A stretch of 36,014 nucleotides of DNA from positions 1-36,014 of the forward strand of contig CALKWH010000045.1 of NCBI GenBank assembly GCA_938004375.1, read 5' to 3'. This DNA comes from an uncultured Pseudomonadota bacterium (GTDB taxonomy: Bacteria > Myxococcota_A > Polyangia > HGW-17). Of the stretch, positions 8,047 to 14,175 are shown piece by piece. Below the pieces are notes generated by a model. The model saw only the letters and a program-made list of their open reading frames with translations. It had not been told where the DNA came from and did not search any database. The position numbers and the translations under genes are program-made. Each line of letters begins with the position of its first letter. Within the stretch, counting starts at the first letter, position 1.

Positions 8047-8757
8047 ATGGAAAACAACGCCAACTTCATCCCCATGCCCCGCATCGGCGACGCCGCCCCC
8101 GAGTTCAAGGCCGTCACCACCCAGGGACCGATCCACTTCCCCAACCAGTACGCCGGCTCCTGGGTCATCCTGTTCTCGCACCCGGCGGATTTCACCCCCG
8201 TGTGCACCTCCGAGTTCATGACCTTCGCCAAGCTCGAGCCCGAGTTCGAGAAGCTCAACTGCAAGCTCGTGGGCCTGTCGGTGGACGGCCTGTACAGCCA
8301 CATCGCCTGGCTGCGCACCATCAAGGAAAAGATCGAATACCGCGACATGAAGAACATCGAGGTGAAGTTCCCCCTGATCGAGGACATCACCATGGAGGTG
8401 GCCAAGGCCTACGGCATGATCCAGCCCGGCGAGAGCAACACCAAGGCCGTGCGCGCGGTGTTCGTGATCGACCCCAGGGGCGTGATCCGCACCATCATCT
8501 ACTATCCGCTGAGCATGGGCCGCAACTTTGACGAACTGTTGCGCGTGCTGCAGGCCCTGCAGACCGCCGACGCGTTCTCCATCGCCACCCCCGCCGACTG
8601 GCGCCCGGGCGACGACGTCATCGTGCCCCCCGCCGGCTCCTGCGGCACCGCCAAGGACCGCATGGACGGCAAGGAGGACATGAAGTGCTACGACTGGTTC
8701 TTCTGCGTGAGGAAGATCTCCAAGGAGCAGGTCTTCGAGAAGATCCTGAAGAAGTAA
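8047..8757 (+). CDS. Prx6/archaeal-type peroxiredoxin
   Basis: A 236-residue cytosolic thiol peroxidase that reduces hydrogen and organic peroxides. The active-site motif PADFTPVCTSE carries T50 and the peroxidatic C53. The long C-terminal extension has C199, C214 and C220 (the last two around YDWFF). This is the pattern of archaeal and bacterial Prx6-subfamily enzymes that use a C-terminal resolving cysteine, so it is probably a 2-Cys enzyme despite its Prx6-like length. The start is set by AAGGAG 10 nt upstream. It is a single-gene unit: a promoter precedes it, and a strong hairpin repeat begins at the base after its TAA. It probably provides oxidative-stress defence. Confidence 0.92.
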   Translation: MENNANFIPMPRIGDAAPEFKAVTTQGPIHFPNQYAGSWVILFSHPADFTPVCTSEFMTFAKLEPEFEKLNCKLVGLSVDGLYSHIAWLRTIKEKIEYRDMKNIEVKFPLIEDITMEVAKAYGMIQPGESNTKAVRAVFVIDPRGVIRTIIYYPLSMGRNFDELLRVLQALQTADAFSIATPADWRPGDDVIVPPAGSCGTAKDRMDGKEDMKCYDWFFCVRKISKEQVFEKILKK

Positions 8758-8871
8758 GGGACGCCCGTAATAACCCAGAGGGACGCCCGCTAAAGGGCGT
8801 CCCGTTTGAGGTGACAAAGTCGCCGGAATGATCCCACGCTGTGACGAGGGTCCCGATCTCGATGGGCTCCA
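8758..8871 (+). repeat. Two-hairpin composite repeat, copy 1 (left boundary of accessory segment)
   Basis: It starts at the base after the peroxiredoxin stop. The order is a half-copy GGGACGCCCG (8758-8767), then hairpin 1 (arms GGGACGCCC 8780-8788 and GGGCGTCCC 8795-8803). Hairpin 2 follows (GGTGAC 8810-8815, AAA loop, GTCGCC 8819-8824), then GGAATGATCCCAC (8825-8837) and a degenerate CGAT tract. The inverted copy at 14058-14174 shares this order, including the half-copy and the ACCCAGA spacer. Hairpin 1 could act as a terminator for the peroxiredoxin gene, although no T-tract follows. Confidence 0.85.
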
Positions 8872-8966
8872 GGGACGCCCGCAAAAGGGCGTCCCGCTTC
8901 AGGCCACGAAGTGGCCGGAATGATCCCACAAGGTGAAGAGGGTCCCGGTCCCGATTTCGATTTCGA
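8872..8966 (+). repeat. Two-hairpin composite repeat, copy 2
   Basis: A direct repeat of copy 1. Hairpin 1 is 8872-8895 (9-bp perfect stem, loop GCAAAA) and hairpin 2 is 8902-8916 (GGCCAC, GAA, GTGGCC). GGAATGATCCCAC follows at 8917-8929, then two CGATTT-type hexamers (8953-8966). It lacks the upstream half-copy found in copies 1 and 3. The hairpin 2 arms differ from the other copies at both paired positions, so base pairing is kept. Confidence 0.85.
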
Positions 8967-9488
8967 CCAAGAGAAGACAGAACAGGCGGTTGAACGAGGG
9001 ATCGGGGATTCGCACCCGGGACCTAGAGCCAAAAAATGAGGCCCACCGCAACTTGGACCTTTTGTTTAATTGCCCTTCGTCATCCTCCCAAGCGCCAGTC
9101 CCGCAAGAAGAAAACGGAAGTTGCCGGTCGACTCGCTCTCTCTGAGAGCCTACTAACCAGCCCGCGATCTGTTGTTCCTGCGGGACGACTGGAACCATTC
9201 TGCCCTGTCTCTGCGCTCTCCGTGGAGAGAGTGCCCAGAGAACGGTTAACGGCCGGAAGATGGCGTTTAACAGAAATCAATCTCTGGCTGTTGACCGGGA
9301 GGGTGCATCCGGGGTAGGTCTCCGGTGCGCCGCCTGCGACCACAGCAAGGTTCGCAGCCAGCAGATCGGCGCCGCCCGTGCTTGACCACCAGACTGAGGC
9401 ACCAACTCGTCCTCACTGCCGGGTGATGCACTGCAGGTGCTACTCATCGGCTGTAGACGGATAGTCATCATCTCCGGAGAATGCCAGC
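8967..9488. other. Long intergenic region without a recognisable gene
   Basis: About 520 nt between the repeats and the small regulator gene. Base composition turns visibly more AT-rich here than in the flanks. At about 9006-9028 the minus strand reads like a degenerate tRNA T-arm (GGTCCCGGGTGCGAATCCCC), but no complete cloverleaf could be folded. TTGACC (9291-9296), a 17-nt spacer and GTAGGT (9314-9319) is a possible promoter, yet it lies 170 nt from the next ATG. Short frames here have no family signature. Confidence 0.5.
9452..9470 (+). promoter_or_regulatory. Candidate operator upstream of the small XRE regulator
   Basis: TGTAGAC (9452-9458), five bases and GTCATCA (9464-9470) form an imperfect dyad 19-37 nt before the ATG at 9489. 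The half-site TGTAGAC is identical to that in the methyltransferase promoter dyad (11821-11827), where GTCAACA follows after six bases. Control proteins of type II restriction-modification systems bind such paired GAC/GTC boxes. The role is inferred from position and similarity. Confidence 0.4.
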
Positions 9489-9722
9489 ATGGTCGACAAG
9501 GATCTCAAGCGATTCGGTGCCCGTGTTCGCGAAGAGCGCGAACGCCTCGGCATCTCGCAGGAGGAACTCGCTGACCGCGCAGGGTTGCACCGCACGTACC
9601 TCGGCGGGGTCGAGCGCGGTGAGCGGAACCTTGGCCTCCTTAACGTCCTGCAGATCGCTCGCGCCCTTGGGGTGGAGGTCTCGGTGCTCTTCGGTACCGA
9701 ATCGGAAAAGCCGAAGAGATGA
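9489..9722 (+). CDS. Small XRE-family regulator, probable R-M controller (C) protein
   Basis: A 77-residue cytoplasmic DNA-binding protein consisting of one HTH_3 domain. RFGARVREERERLGISQEELADRAGLHRTYLGGVERGERN (about 8-47) holds the helix-turn-helix, followed by the usual NVLQIARALGV capping helix. C proteins of type II restriction-modification systems have this size and fold, and they time nuclease expression after entry into a new host. The nuclease-like gene starts 141 nt downstream on the same strand and the methyltransferase lies beyond, convergent, which fits. GGAG about 10 nt before ATG 9489 supports the start. A dyad at 9452-9470 may be its own operator. It could also be an unrelated XRE repressor. 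Confidence 0.75.
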   Translation: MVDKDLKRFGARVREERERLGISQEELADRAGLHRTYLGGVERGERNLGLLNVLQIARALGVEVSVLFGTESEKPKR

Positions 9723-9863
9723 AAACGTCGAGGCCCACGAAATCCAGTCGCGGATTGGCACGTCAAGCTCATTCAGACGTTCGACCTCGGCGCAAGACAT
9801 CGAAGACCAAGAATGCCTCCGCGAAGGACCGTACAGAAACGTACAGAAACGAGGAAGAGACCA

Positions 9864-10517
9864 ATGCCACGCAACGCGCCGCGATCAGCAGAAGAAATTC
9901 AAGCCGCGATACAGGAACGGCTGGAGACCATTCGCAGTTGGGGTTTGACCAAGGAGGACTTAGAAACCTTGATTGCGGAGAACCCTCATGTCTATTCGCC
10001 TGTCTCGGGCTTCCACGCTGAGTACAAATGCCGTCAACTTTGCCTGAACATTCCAGAGATATCGGACATATCGCGACCAAGCGGCTACGACAAGAAAGAG
10101 AAGGGCGATTTTGTGTTTAGCTACCGAGGCGAGGTGCTTCGGCTTGAAGTGAAATCTTTGGACGGACCGAAGGTTGTTCGGAACGACAACGATCGCTGGC
10201 AGGGCACATTCCAATGCAATGCGAGTGATGCACGGGCGGTTGAGTTGCCCAATGGACATACTGTCACAACGAACTGCATCGTTGCTGGGGGATGGGACGT
10301 CTTGGCCGTGAATCTGTACGATTTTGGCCGCCAATGGAGATTCGCATTCGCAAAGCAAAGCGACCTACCTCGTGCTTCTACGCAGTATCCAGACGTGGAC
10401 AGAAAACATCTTCTTGCCTCTTCGATGTCCATCGAGCTGCCGTTGTCCGCCCCATTTCGTGACAACTTGAAGTCTGTCTTGGATGAGATTATTCGAACGC
10501 GACGGAAAAGATCTTAA
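9864..10517 (+). CDS. Putative type II restriction endonuclease, PD-(D/E)XK fold
   Basis: A 217-residue protein from ATG 9864, preceded by GAGGAAGAG. An in-frame ATG at 9813 would add 17 very basic residues. The core GDFVFSYRGEVLRLEVKS gives D82 and E95-V-K97, a PD-(D/E)XK nuclease site: an acidic residue, a beta-hairpin, then ExK. An N-terminal helical region (about 7-45) and a mixed C-terminal half lack further motifs I can name. Likely role: site-specific cleavage of unmethylated DNA, working with the convergent methyltransferase 68 nt downstream and the regulator upstream. Codon use is more AT-rich than in flanking genes, which supports acquisition. The target site cannot be read from sequence. 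In 9723-9863 there is a 10-bp direct repeat (GTACAGAAAC twice, about 9832-9851) and no clear gene. Confidence 0.72.
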   Translation: MPRNAPRSAEEIQAAIQERLETIRSWGLTKEDLETLIAENPHVYSPVSGFHAEYKCRQLCLNIPEISDISRPSGYDKKEKGDFVFSYRGEVLRLEVKSLDGPKVVRNDNDRWQGTFQCNASDARAVELPNGHTVTTNCIVAGGWDVLAVNLYDFGRQWRFAFAKQSDLPRASTQYPDVDRKHLLASSMSIELPLSAPFRDNLKSVLDEIIRTRRKRS

Positions 10518-10585
10518 CGGGCATCAACACTCGCCTGTCTAATAGGGCTCTCGGTCTTCTCCCGTGAAGACCTGCTCCACTCCGA

Positions 10586-11803
10586 TCACTGCGTTTGGCT
10601 GCAGTTGTTCCTCTTCTGTGGTTTGTATGCAGCTCGGCGCGACTGCCCAGGTGCAAGTTTGACAAAAACGATGAAGTAGGAATGGTTCTTGCGCGCGTGT
10701 TCCTGTTTGATAACGCGACTCATGCCAGGCCTATTAGTCCGAACTACCACGAATAGGTCCTTGGTATAGAACCCGAGCTTCTCGTATTCGTTAATGATCT
10801 CGACATGGGTAAGTCGCTGTTGATTTGCGCTTACCTCGTCCTGGCATTTGACAATGAGAATACCTCGACTTCTGAGAACGCGATACGCTTCGCGCCCTGC
10901 GCGGAAGTACAGATCAGTGACGGCGGCATGGTACTTGGGGCCTTGATCAGTCTCCATACCATTCGAATAGTGTTCGCGGAACGCCGCGTGACTTCCTGCG
11001 CCAGCGAGATGAGACTTCGATCGGCGGAACAAACCTTCCATGTATGGAGGATCGAGGACGATACAGTCGTGGGAAGCATCTGCATATGGCAATGCTCGAC
11101 AATCAACGCCGGTCTGCAGGTCAGAAGCATGAACCACGTATCTATCTTCGGGCACCTGCTTCCAAAACACGCCTTTCCCCCAGGTGACGTCGGCAACAAT
11201 AGAACCAGCAGGAACGTGAAGGTCAAGGATCTTGGGGAAGACGTCCTCGTTGCCAGATACATGCGCAGTCACGACGACGTCACTTGTGGCAATGCCCGCC
11301 GGTGACTTGCGCTTGGACGTGGTCAACCCATCTTCGTTGTCATCTGCCTCTTCAGTGGTGTCATCATCTGCCTGGCCACCCTGAAGCAGTTTCTCATCCG
11401 GAAAGAGGGGGAGTGTGGCTACTGACCTGAGGTTTGCGTGAGGCATCGGCGGACTCCTATGCTGGCCCCCGCCCCTTCGAGAATCAGAGGACGTCTGATA
11501 CTCGGTCTTGGGTTCGGCCACATACATTGCAGCAAGTTCTTGCACTGCATACGCTGGGCTGGCTGTGTTCTTGTCCAAGGATGAGCGTAGACGGGAAGGC
11601 AACTGTCCCGCCATCAAGGAAAGATCATCAACCGAACAGCCGAGGATCGGAGCAAGCTGTGAAACCAAATTCTCGGACGGAGGAACCTTTTCTCTTTCAA
11701 CTCTGGACAAGTAGGCTGGGTCCACACCCGCGCATGCTGCAACAGATCGCAGGGATAGTTGCCTCTTGACTCGCTGCCTCTTGATGTAGACGCCAAAACC
11801 CAT
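10586..11803 (-). CDS. XRE-DNA methyltransferase fusion (N6-adenine/N4-cytosine type)
   Basis: A 405-residue protein from ATG 11803. An N-terminal XRE helix-turn-helix (about 3-60, with [21 protein letters not shown]) is joined by a polar, acidic linker (about 97-170) to an AdoMet-dependent methyltransferase. The AdoMet motif is DVTWGKGVF (about 205-213) and the catalytic motif IV is DPPY (about 251-254). The order I then IV and the DPPY form indicate exocyclic amino methylation. An ATG at 11812 lies within the predicted -10 box (11810-11815), and transcription is predicted to begin at 11803, so the inner ATG is preferred. The HTH may let the enzyme repress its own promoter, as M.SsoII and M.EcoRII do. 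It is convergent with the nuclease gene and probably protects the same site. Confidence 0.8.
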   Translation of the reverse strand: MGFGVYIKRQRVKRQLSLRSVAACAGVDPAYLSRVEREKVPPSENLVSQLAPILGCSVDDLSLMAGQLPSRLRSSLDKNTASPAYAVQELAAMYVAEPKTEYQTSSDSRRGGGQHRSPPMPHANLRSVATLPLFPDEKLLQGGQADDDTTEEADDNEDGLTTSKRKSPAGIATSDVVVTAHVSGNEDVFPKILDLHVPAGSIVADVTWGKGVFWKQVPEDRYVVHASDLQTGVDCRALPYADASHDCIVLDPPYMEGLFRRSKSHLAGAGSHAAFREHYSNGMETDQGPKYHAAVTDLYFRAGREAYRVLRSRGILIVKCQDEVSANQQRLTHVEIINEYEKLGFYTKDLFVVVRTNRPGMSRVIKQEHARKNHSYFIVFVKLAPGQSRRAAYKPQKRNNCSQTQ

Positions 11804-11809
11804 GGCCTC

Positions 11810-11841
11810 CATCTACCAAGTGTAGACCATTTTGTCAACAC
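11810..11841 (-). promoter_or_regulatory. Methyltransferase promoter with 22-bp dyad operator
   Basis: On the minus strand TTGACA (11838-11833), a 17-nt spacer and TAGATG (11815-11810) form a good sigma-70 promoter, with ATG 11803 six nt past the -10 box. A dyad at 11820-11841 has arms GTGTAGAC and GTCAACAC (7 of 8 positions pair) around six bases and overlaps the spacer and -35 box. Binding here would block RNA polymerase, which fits autorepression by the HTH of the fusion or control by the small XRE protein. Confidence 0.6.
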
Positions 11842-11960
11842 CGATCTCGGTCTTCTTAATCATGCTGTTGTCTTCCTGGTCCTGCTAACCGACGTTGCCC
11901 AGCAGATGGCCAACTGGTTACGCGGTTCTCTTCGAGGGTGAATTCTCTGGGCGATTTGTG

Positions 11961-11972
11961 TATACCAGAAAA
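11961..11972 (+). promoter_or_regulatory. Extended -10 element, leaderless start candidate
   Basis: TGTG followed by TATACC (11961-11966) resembles an extended -10 box. The ATG at 11973 lies six nt later, so transcription would begin at or next to the start codon. No good -35 box (TGAATT at best) and no Shine-Dalgarno sequence is present. Confidence 0.45.
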
Positions 11973-12584
11973 ATGAACCGACGCGCCTCCATCGCCGCCC
12001 TGCTGATCCTCGCCGTCCTCGCGTTCGCCTGCGAGGATGAGGACGGTAACTGCTACGCCTTGGACATCACCGAGGAGGCGTGCCACGCCCGCGGGAAGTG
12101 CGCGTTCCTCCCGACGTTTTTCGCGTACACCGACGACCAGGGCTGCCTGCTCGGGGACTCCCGCGCCTGGTTCCCCGGCCGGGACCTCGGTCTGGGCGCG
12201 TGCGTGGACGCTGTGGAACCGCCGGAATACATCGACAACTACAATCCGACCCAATATTTGTGCCGGCAACTGGCCCCGAACCTCCACGCGGTCATCGACA
12301 ATTACCGGTACGACGCGAGGGTGGGAGCAGGCTGGACGTCCTGCTACTACGAATACGACTGGATATTCCCGTGGGATTCGCAGCATTCCTATTTCTCAGG
12401 CGACTGCCGACCGACCTGCGGGGACGGGATCGTCGACCCGGGTGAGAGCTGCGAGCCGTCGCTGCCCCTCCCGTTCGAGACCTGCGAGGACGCGGGAGAC
12501 CACCTCGAGCGCGACTGGGTGACCGGCACGCCGGCCTGTGCGAACTGCGTACTCCAGTTGTACGACTGCGAGGCGGCGCCATGA
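11973..12584 (+). CDS. Cys-rich lipoprotein with CGxGxxxPGExC repeat, paralogue A
   Basis: A 203-residue predicted lipoprotein whose signal peptide ends LAFAC (C20). The mature part is rich in cysteine and aromatic residues, with motif CGDGIVDPGESCEP (about 150-163). This is the core of the disulfide repeat common in myxobacterial secreted proteins. An upstream in-frame ATG at 11895 is disfavoured because the signal peptide begins at 11973 and the promoter-like sequence lies between them. The next gene is a paralogue that overlaps it by ATGA (12581-12584), so the pair is probably co-transcribed and coupled. Function is unknown. The high-GC codon use matches the core genome rather than the adjacent restriction-modification genes. 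Confidence 0.75.
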   Translation: MNRRASIAALLILAVLAFACEDEDGNCYALDITEEACHARGKCAFLPTFFAYTDDQGCLLGDSRAWFPGRDLGLGACVDAVEPPEYIDNYNPTQYLCRQLAPNLHAVIDNYRYDARVGAGWTSCYYEYDWIFPWDSQHSYFSGDCRPTCGDGIVDPGESCEPSLPLPFETCEDAGDHLERDWVTGTPACANCVLQLYDCEAAP

Positions 12585-13171
12585 AGTCGCCCACGTTGCT
12601 CCTGCTCCTAGTCGCCGTGCTGCTCCCTCTCGCCTGCACCACCGAGGCGCCCACGCCCTGCGGAGGGCGCCTGGCCGACGACGGACAGTGTTCCCGGGAG
12701 GATTGCTTGCACGTGCGCGGCGAGTACATCATCACCGGGGACCGGGGCTGCTACTTCGGCCACATGAACACGCTCACCGGTCTCGCGGACACGGGCGGGG
12801 ACGTGTGCGTCGACGCGACCACGGCAGCCACCGGGGGCGGCACCCAGACCTACTGCCGCCGGCTCACTCCCAACCTCACCCTCGCCGTGCGGCTGAGCTC
12901 CTACGCCCACCGCGTGCCCGAGGGCTACTACCCCTGCCTGTCGGCCACGGGGACGCGCCTGACGACGTACTTCCCCGCCGACTGTCCCCCCGTCTGCGGC
13001 AACGGCCTGATCGAGCCCGGCGAGGAGTGCGACGGGACCAACCTCGGCGCCCCGGCGGACTGCGCCCTGTACTTCGTCGGTCGCCACCTCCCCAACGACG
13101 GCGTCACCGGGACGCTCAGTTGCACGGCCGACTGCCGCCGGGACCTGTCCGGGTGCGTGTCCCCCGAGTGA
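12581..13171 (+). CDS. Cys-rich lipoprotein with CGxGxxxPGExC repeat, paralogue B
   Basis: A 196-residue predicted lipoprotein (LLPLAC, C19). Its layout follows paralogue A: an early Cys cluster, a D-x-GCYFG / D-x-GCLLG segment, a YCRR-TPNL / LCRQLAPNL segment, then CGNGLIEPGEECDG (about 140-153) and a final CTADCRRDLSGC motif. The conserved order points to tandem duplication followed by strong divergence. Its ATG lies inside the stop of paralogue A. It ends 7 nt before the convergent nucleotidyltransferase gene, with no visible terminator between them. Surface or periplasmic disulfide-stabilised binding is plausible but unproven. Confidence 0.75.
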   Translation: MKSPTLLLLLVAVLLPLACTTEAPTPCGGRLADDGQCSREDCLHVRGEYIITGDRGCYFGHMNTLTGLADTGGDVCVDATTAATGGGTQTYCRRLTPNLTLAVRLSSYAHRVPEGYYPCLSATGTRLTTYFPADCPPVCGNGLIEPGEECDGTNLGAPADCALYFVGRHLPNDGVTGTLSCTADCRRDLSGCVSPE

Positions 13172-13178
13172 TCCGCCG

Positions 13179-13664
13179 TCACGACTCCCGCTTTTGCCGC
13201 AAGGTCTCCAGGATCATCAGACGGGAGAGTTGATCCTTGGGATGGGTCGCGTGCTCCTTGAGGTCGGCAAGCGCCTGCAGGGAGAGCACGCGAATGGTGC
13301 GTCCCTCCAGCAGAAACGGCTCGCTGAGCTGCACCAGATCTTCAAAGCCGAGCCCCCCCTCCACCGTGCCCAACAGATCGAGCGGGCCGAGCCGGGTGCG
13401 CAGCAATTGATGCCCGGGACCACCCAGCGCGTCGCCACCGGGGAGCAGCGCGTCGGACGGCGGTCGGAGCCTGGAAGAGGCGTCCAGGTGTTCCAGCAGG
13501 TGGAGCAACCGACGTACATTCTCGGGGGACCGGGAGTGCACGACATCGAGGTCGAAGGTGGCCATGGGGACGCCCTGAAGCACCGCGGCGATCCCGCCGA
13601 CCACCACGAAATCGGCGCCGGAGTCGGCCAACTCCAGCAGCAGGGTCCGCAGATCAGGTTCCAC
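13179..13664 (-). CDS. Minimal nucleotidyltransferase, possible toxin of a TA-like pair
   Basis: A 161-residue protein with the Pol-beta-type nucleotidyltransferase signature: DFVVVGGIAAVLQG (about 18-31) followed by TFDLDVVH (about 36-43), which supplies the D-x-D-like metal ligands. A helix resembling the ENVRRLLHLLEHL segment of AbiEii/MNT-like proteins follows. Such enzymes transfer nucleotides to RNA or protein and often act as toxins or antitoxins. Its start overlaps the end of the small upstream gene by 11 nt, which is typical of a two-gene module. The substrate cannot be inferred, and a free-standing housekeeping role is possible. Confidence 0.7.
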   Translation of the reverse strand: MEPDLRTLLLELADSGADFVVVGGIAAVLQGVPMATFDLDVVHSRSPENVRRLLHLLEHLDASSRLRPPSDALLPGGDALGGPGHQLLRTRLGPLDLLGTVEGGLGFEDLVQLSEPFLLEGRTIRVLSLQALADLKEHATHPKDQLSRLMILETLRQKRES

Positions 13665-13872
13665 GCTGCACCTCGTGCAGGGTCCGGACCACGTTGTCCA
13701 GCCACCGGAGACGTTGTTCGGGGGTCAACGACAGCATCCACCGAATCAGCGTAGGATCCACACCATCGGCCCTTAAAAGGTCCTCGATGGGCTCCGCCCG
13801 CGGCTCCGCCGTTTCCAACGTGGTGGGCGTCAAGGGCACATCATGATCCGGGCGTGAGGAACCGTCATCCAT
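13654..13872 (-). CDS. Small partner protein of the nucleotidyltransferase
   Basis: A 72-residue protein with a polar, Pro/Thr/Glu-rich N-terminus and a helical C-terminus, IRWMLSLTPEQRLRWLDNVVRTLHEV (about 43-68). Small genes with an L-TPEQRLRWL-type helix are often found directly upstream of nucleotidyltransferases, so it may be the antitoxin or a chaperone-like partner. The ATG at 13872 lies 8 nt downstream of a clear -10 box and has no Shine-Dalgarno sequence, suggesting a leaderless or near-leaderless transcript. A second ATG at 13868 is out of frame. Confidence 0.6.
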   Translation of the reverse strand: MDDGSSRPDHDVPLTPTTLETAEPRAEPIEDLLRADGVDPTLIRWMLSLTPEQRLRWLDNVVRTLHEVQRGT

Positions 13873-13880
13873 GTGCGAAG

Positions 13881-13909
13881 ACTATGTCCGCGGCAGGACA
13901 GGTTGTCAA
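13881..13909 (-). promoter_or_regulatory. Promoter of the nucleotidyltransferase pair
   Basis: On the minus strand TTGACA (13909-13904), a 17-nt spacer and CATAGT (13886-13881). The -35 box is perfect. The ATG at 13872 begins 8 nt past the -10 box, so the leader is about 0-2 nt. Upstream, 13910-14057 holds no gene; a short CGATTTCGAT tract lies near 14003. Confidence 0.6.
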
Positions 13910-14057
13910 GCGACCTGACGTGCCGGGCCAGGGCAAGCGCACGAAGTTCTGGTTGACTTCGCGATTCAACTGCAGAGAAGAGGAACCTACCAACCAAATA
14001 CCGATTTCGATAGGAATGATGAACCTCAGTTTTCTTGAGTGCTTGGATTTCTCAAGG

Positions 14058-14174
14058 TCGAAATCGAAATCGAAATCGGTTTCCCGGGCTCATCGGCGGG
14101 TTATTCCGGTCACTTCGTGACCTCAAACGGGACGCCCTTTTGCGGGCGTCCCTCTGGGTGATTGCGGGCGTCCC
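14058..14174 (-). repeat. Two-hairpin composite repeat, copy 3, inverted (right boundary of accessory segment)
   Basis: Read on the minus strand it starts one base after the stop of the membrane-protein gene. The order is a half-copy (14174-14165), hairpin 1 (14152-14129, 9-bp perfect stem), hairpin 2 (14122-14108, GGTCAC and GTGACC around GAA) and GGAATAACCC. Three CGATTT hexamers (to 14058) complete it. It matches copy 1 in order and spacing at roughly 85-90% over the first 70-odd bases. Hairpin 1 may terminate the minus-strand operon. Confidence 0.85.
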
Positions 14175-14175
14175 G

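Noticed and set aside
8758..8966. CRISPR array in the repeat region
   Set aside because: Only two tandem copies are present, the repeats contain two hairpins of fixed spacing and the sequence between them is conserved, not spacer-like. No cas gene is nearby.
9006..9028. tRNA T-arm-like sequence on the minus strand near the edge of the accessory segment
   Set aside because: The TGCGAAT loop and flanking bases resemble a T-arm, but the stem has a mismatch and no matching acceptor, D-arm or anticodon arm could be found within 90 nt. At most it is a degenerate remnant.
9719..10021. 100-codon frame overlapping the end of the small XRE gene by ATGA
   Set aside because: The overlap looks like coupling, but the frame is basic low-complexity sequence and runs 158 nt into the nuclease gene in another frame. 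No family signature was seen.
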